From Macquaria australasica (lineage: Eukaryota; Chordata; Actinopteri; Centrarchiformes; Percichthyidae), in the NCBI GenBank assembly GCA_005408345.1, contig SEMN01000088.1:620001-684000 (forward strand): DNA of 64,000 bases, written 5' to 3'. The position numbers and the translations under genes were made by a program. The notes under the pieces are model-generated. The model saw nothing but the letters and a program-made list of their open reading frames with translations, did not search any database and was not told the DNA's origin. Shown one piece after another: positions 59,369 to 64,000 of this stretch (within the stretch, counting starts at the first letter, position 1; each line of letters begins with the position of its first letter).

Positions 59369-62300
59369 CCCAAGGATTTTTAAATTGCACAAAGACATAT
59401 TATTTAGAAAATAAAATCCTGAATGTTAATAACTGCAGGGCTTGTTAATAGCATTGTCAAATGTCTGTACCTTTTAAAACTAAAAACTAAACAGTCTGCA
59501 TCACACCTCTAACACTTACTTCACATGTGCATAACTGTTTGGCCTTGTAGCATAAATAATGTTGATGAACAAAGATGCACAAACCTTTATACTAGAGACA
59601 GTAAACAGATCTCATATCCCTTTTGCTTGGTTAACACTGTGGGCTGCCTTATCCTCCTTTAGTCTTTTTCAACACAATCGTGTACACACACGAGAACACA
59701 GGCACGTACTTCGGACTGATCACTCACTTAAAGTATCTTCTTCTTTAAATACACACAGCTACATGGTTACTTGTATAAAAAGGCTAAGACGAGCACTTGA
59801 ACACTCACACACAAACACTGCCCTTGTTCTCCTGTGGAGAAGGCGGAGATTGCAGCTTCTGTAGCAGTGGGTGATCTGTCCACTGAAGGCCAACAAGGTT
59901 CAGGGTAAAAGGCTTTATGTGAAAACAGCTTAATGAGACAGTTTGGGGGGGATCTATGAAATATTCCCACATGAAGGACACGATTGGACCAAGCAAGGAG
60001 ACTGAATTTGACCTGATTATTATTTTAATGACTAGAAAAGCTCAAAAGCAATTGAGCTTAGTGTGATTAATGGTAACTTAAACTTACTAAAGTTATTTGA
60101 ATCGCGTTGGGCCAAATTACAAAGACTGCCCCATTGAAGAATGACTGAGGTTCAGTGGTGGTTTTGTTACACAAATGATGAATGTTGAAGCATGAGTAGG
60201 CAGTAGCATCTCACTGTGTATCCTTGATAATCAAAAATGCTGTGTTCTACACCAAAGCCCAGTGAAAAATACCACACATGGGGCCTTACTGTCGTGTCAT
60301 CACTCATACCAAAGCTAATAACCATGTCTTTTGGCTCTTTCTGATTCAGAAACGCGTGTGACCAGGATATTTAACAAGACTTAACTGTTAGATCATCTTC
60401 ACAGTTGAAAGGGATCTAGCATGTTAGTGTCAAGTACAAACAGCAGGAAGGAATCCATCTGGAACAGGCTGGCTGAGATAAACAAGTCACTCAACTCGCT
60501 CTTGGCTTTAAGTATTTCAAACAGCTCTTCATGTTGTGCATCTGTCTGTAAATATGAAAAGCGTTTTGTTGGATTTGCAGCTGGGTTAATCACTTGGGGT
60601 CAGAACCCTCAAAGAAAGAAAGCCCTGATACATCATCGTCTTATCATCGTCTTAGGGTTGCCAAGTGCTTTTCTATTTAGTCATTCAGCAGACATGGAAC
60701 AAAATGGCCATTGCTTTGAAGTCATGTTTCTGGCCACTTAACAAATGAAGTCCAATATTCACACAAAGTTTTACTCCCATTTTGGTCTCCACCAACTCCT
60801 GAGAAAAATATCCAGCTCTTTAGCTGCAAGACTTTGACTTTCTTAACCAGTTTGTTGTTTACTTTGACTCTTTGCTGTTTGATTTTAGGGCGATGAGAAA
60901 CTGTTTTCTTAAACCAAAAGAATGAGCTAAAAGAAGCTAAGATGGAGCTGCAGAGTTGGTTAATAAATGTCAAGTCATTTGGTTAATGTTGATATCAAAA
61001 AATATATGGAGCTTTAATGTAAAAGGGAACCAAGGTGACAGTTGACGTATATGAAAAATATAATATGAAAAGTCTTTTATTCTTTTATTCTATTGCACTT
61101 TATCACTTTGGCAGACAGTGCAAGGAAAACATTAAATTTATATGTATTGAGACCACACTTTTGAACTTATATATTGCTGGTGAGGTTATTTCAAAGAAGA
61201 TTTCTACTCAAGCAAAGCATGGTAAAAGAAACAAAAAATTGTAAACAAAGATGAGATTGAATGAGATAAGATTAGATTTAAAAATGATCCCGACGGGGTA
61301 CGGATGCAGCAAATAATAACAGGATGCATCTAATACAAATAGGACATGACTAAGAATATAGTAAATGGGAATGATATAAATATAAGGAAGGGAATATCAG
61401 CATTATGCTTGCAAAATGTTACAATGAAAAAGTTGTGCAAAAAGCAGAAGTATCTTTTATAGAAGCAGAACTTATAAATTGAAAAAGATAACGTGATTGA
61501 TAATGCCATTATGAGTTGAAAGAGGACTCTTGGAGGAAACTAACAAAATGCAAAATATAAATATAATACTTAAAGGAACATGAGAACAGGCAGTGTGATT
61601 ACAGGCAGTTTGATTACGATCAGCTGTGCCAGAGAGATAACTGCTGACGCAATGCTAAATGTTCCCATACTCTGGATTTAGGTGGTGACTACACCATGGT
61701 GATTTCGAAGCCTGGACTTCACCTAGAGTGGGGAGGAGGTTGGTTGTAAGAATGTAATTACCCCCCGCCCCACCCCATCTCACCCACTCTGACACCCAAT
61801 AATAAAACTTTGATGTGCTCCTCTCAGAAAGTAGCGGCAGCCACTAATCACAATTGATTGCAGCCACTTAGGCGAGGCGCACTCATCATCTCCTGCTCTC
61901 TCTGGATGGGAGTCATCCTCGGCTGGAGCCAGAGAAAAAAACTATTCAAATGAAATGCAGAGAAAGAATGAAGATGAATCAAGAGAGGGAAAAGAAAAAA
62001 AAGCGAGATGAATTAAAATCATGCAGCCAGCAGAGGTGCAAAAAGGGCCAGTAGAGGATGTATTGATCCCAATTCTCTCATGCTTTGTTTTAAAATGTAT
62101 TTTCGCCACAAGACTCATCCACCCTAATTTTACCTTCATTGTCAGCTACATTTCAATGGTGAGATCACGGCAGCTTAATGGAAGATAGCTTGTGTTTGTA
62201 CAGCCTGTTTTGAGACTCAATAATAGCCTTTTCCTATTTTCTCTCCATTTGAATGTAACTTTTGGATATTTATGATAACCTCAAAACATGAAATGTGTAT

Positions 62301-64000
62301 TTATCACCACTCAATGTGACCATGTCTTGCCAGGACTGAGGATGTGAGAGACAAAATGTTTAAAGGGGTCAAACCTCAACCTCAAACCTCAAATTGTCGC
62401 CGATGAGCAGGCCAGTACCTGTGTGAGTGGGTGGGTGGGTGAGTGGGTGGGTGAGGGTGAATGAGAGGCTTTGGAAAGCACTTTGCCCAGCTCAGGTTAA
62501 AAAGTACTATCTATACGCAGTCCATTTAGTATTTAAAATTGTAAATTGTAAGTGCTGACTGGTAATATGAGATGGGACGTGATTCCAGGACCACAGGATC
62601 TAATGCAACATTATAGGATAGGCTCAAATTTTTTTATTCCAATACTCACATGCCATATGTACGTTGAAAGAGTTATTGGTTGCTCTAATCATTCCTCCTT
62701 TCCATACTTGCTGCAAAGCTATACCCACACTGTAGGAGATTGGGGACAAAATCCACAGTCCTCGATCTGCAAAATAATGCATTTAAAAGTACAGTTAAAG
62801 CTAATATCATGCTTCAGCAGGCTGAGTTAGCTAAATCACGAGTATCTTTGTCCTAACTGCCAGGACGAATCCCTCCCACCATTGTTTAGCAAGGAAATAC
62901 TGTTTGTGGAAACGCAAAAATGGAATTTTGCAGTAAAAAGACTATAACTTTGGAAGATACCAGCTCGATTTGGCTCAGAAGTCCAAACATTTCCTTTTAC
63001 TATTTACTGCTCTGGCATTCGATGTTGACACTAATTGTTTTCTTCTACGGACCTTTTCCTAGTATTTCTTTATTTGGAGTAGATAGTGGTGGACATTCAC
63101 GGTATTGTAAAACATAAATTTATGGAGGGCTCACAGCATAGCATACTGTTTATCAGCAGTAATCAGCATGACCAGTGACACTGCACTCAGTAACTTGAAT
63201 AGGGAGAGAAAAAGTTGGACTTTCACTTTGTCAGCTACCTTACAAAGTCTCCTCGGCTGTACTGTCTTATCACTGCTTTTAAATTAGCTTCGTCACCATC
63301 ACCTGTAAAAACTGACAGATCAGATAATTTTGGACAGACTTCTCTTCCAAAGACTTGACTATCAATTACCTTTGTCAGACATCTGTGATGTCCTTCTCAT
63401 GCTATCAGATATGATAGAACAAGAGAAGAAGTAACAGGGTAAAAAGAACATGAAGCTAAAGGTCACCCTCCTGTTTTTTGTCCAAAGTACACAAAGAGGA
63501 GTGAAATATGTATTCTACTGTGCTCAGACGTAACAATAAAAGAACTGTCTGCAGTGTTGCCCGGCTCACCTTCTCTTTGCCAGGACTTCCGCTTTTATTT
63601 TTTTTCTGAAATGTACCACTGTGTTCAACCCTGCTGTGTGAACCAGGCTGTTCTCCATCATCTGTCCTTGTATCTCTTTGAGCCTACAGTATTGTTGAGC
63701 ATGGGGAACTGTGTCCTTGCCACAGTGCCTCAGTATTTATTTTCAGTGTGTATTAGAAAGTGTTTATTCATTCAGCTCATGCTTATACCACAATGCCTTA
63801 TTTAGAAGTGATGCATAAGAGGATTATAAGATCTCTGAGAAATGCTTTTGTGAAATGTATTATATCTGATTGGCAAGGATTTTGTCAAATTGTTGACATA
63901 CCAAATATTTAATTCAAATATTAATGGATGTTCCCCAGTATAAAGCGTGAGTTGTTGAGACCTGATATTAACTGAAGAAATATGGTCCTATGTGCGTCTC
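59369..64000. other. Intron DNA to the window end
   Basis: AT-rich, with the G-rich repeat at 62429-62457. No further exon, RNA gene or complete repeat is recognised. Short open frames lack known motifs. Confidence 0.5.
62429..62457 (+). other. G-quadruplex candidate with six GGG runs
   Basis: GGG runs at 62429, 62433, 62437, 62445, 62449 and 62455 are separated by loops of 1, 1, 5, 1 and 3 bases. This exceeds the four runs needed for a quadruplex. It lies on the sense strand of the cadm1 intron, so it could form in the pre-mRNA too. Confidence 0.75.

Noticed and set aside
61681..61745. Possible Ig-like exon (GDYTMVISKPGLHLEW)
   Set aside because: It looks vaguely like an Ig strand but lacks the D-E-G-x-Y-x-C core expected for the next cadm1 exon and is followed by a stop without a convincing donor.
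1..64000. CRISPR array, operon or prokaryotic system
   Set aside because: Spliced exon, SINEs, MITEs and microsatellites show vertebrate nuclear DNA. No regular spaced repeats of CRISPR type were seen.

Overview
The window looks like teleost fish nuclear DNA. It is AT-rich and intron-like, full of CA/TG microsatellites, foldback MITEs and tRNA-derived SINE copies typical of percomorph fish, and it carries a Gmr1-like retrotransposon, a group known from fish and other deuterostomes. The only host coding exon I can defend is at 54579-54725 (+). It encodes the first half of the N-terminal Ig domain of a nectin-like/SynCAM cell adhesion molecule, closest to CADM1. The following Ig exon is not recognisable before 64000, and no signal-peptide exon is visible upstream, so most of the window is probably the long first intron and part of the second intron of a cadm1 paralogue (inference).

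Layout. 1-527: flank. 528-6755: a complete, very young LTR retrotransposon with 845-bp LTRs differing at only two positions, a 5-bp target duplication, a tRNA-Leu-type primer site and one intact 1510-codon gag-pol frame. Its domain order is Gag-protease-integrase-RT-RNase H, that is Ty3/gypsy-type enzymes in Ty1/copia order, the hallmark of Gmr1-like elements. Its Gag contains a segment strongly resembling the vertebrate SCAN domain. 6756-54578: non-coding DNA holding foldback elements (21850-22035, 25290-25540, 33569-34112, 45265-45850, 47400-47660), MITEs with defined ends (26590-27040, 44499-44822), dispersed teleost repeats, a perfect 66-bp inverted repeat (33224/33503), microsatellites and G-quadruplex candidates. 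54579-54725: the cadm1 exon. 54726-64000: the downstream intron, with a SINE at 59225-59368 and a G-quadruplex motif near 62429.

The most interesting host signal is an 18-nt microexon candidate at 28654-28671. It has a consensus branch point, a 57-nt uninterrupted AG-free pyrimidine tract, a CAG acceptor and a CAG|GTAAGA donor. Its length is a multiple of three, it is open in the phase set by the downstream exon, and it would insert six residues between the signal peptide and Ig1. As I recall, CADM2 and CADM3 transcripts vary at this same junction. Nothing else in the window is convincingly coding; the other open frames look like chance or repeat-borne.
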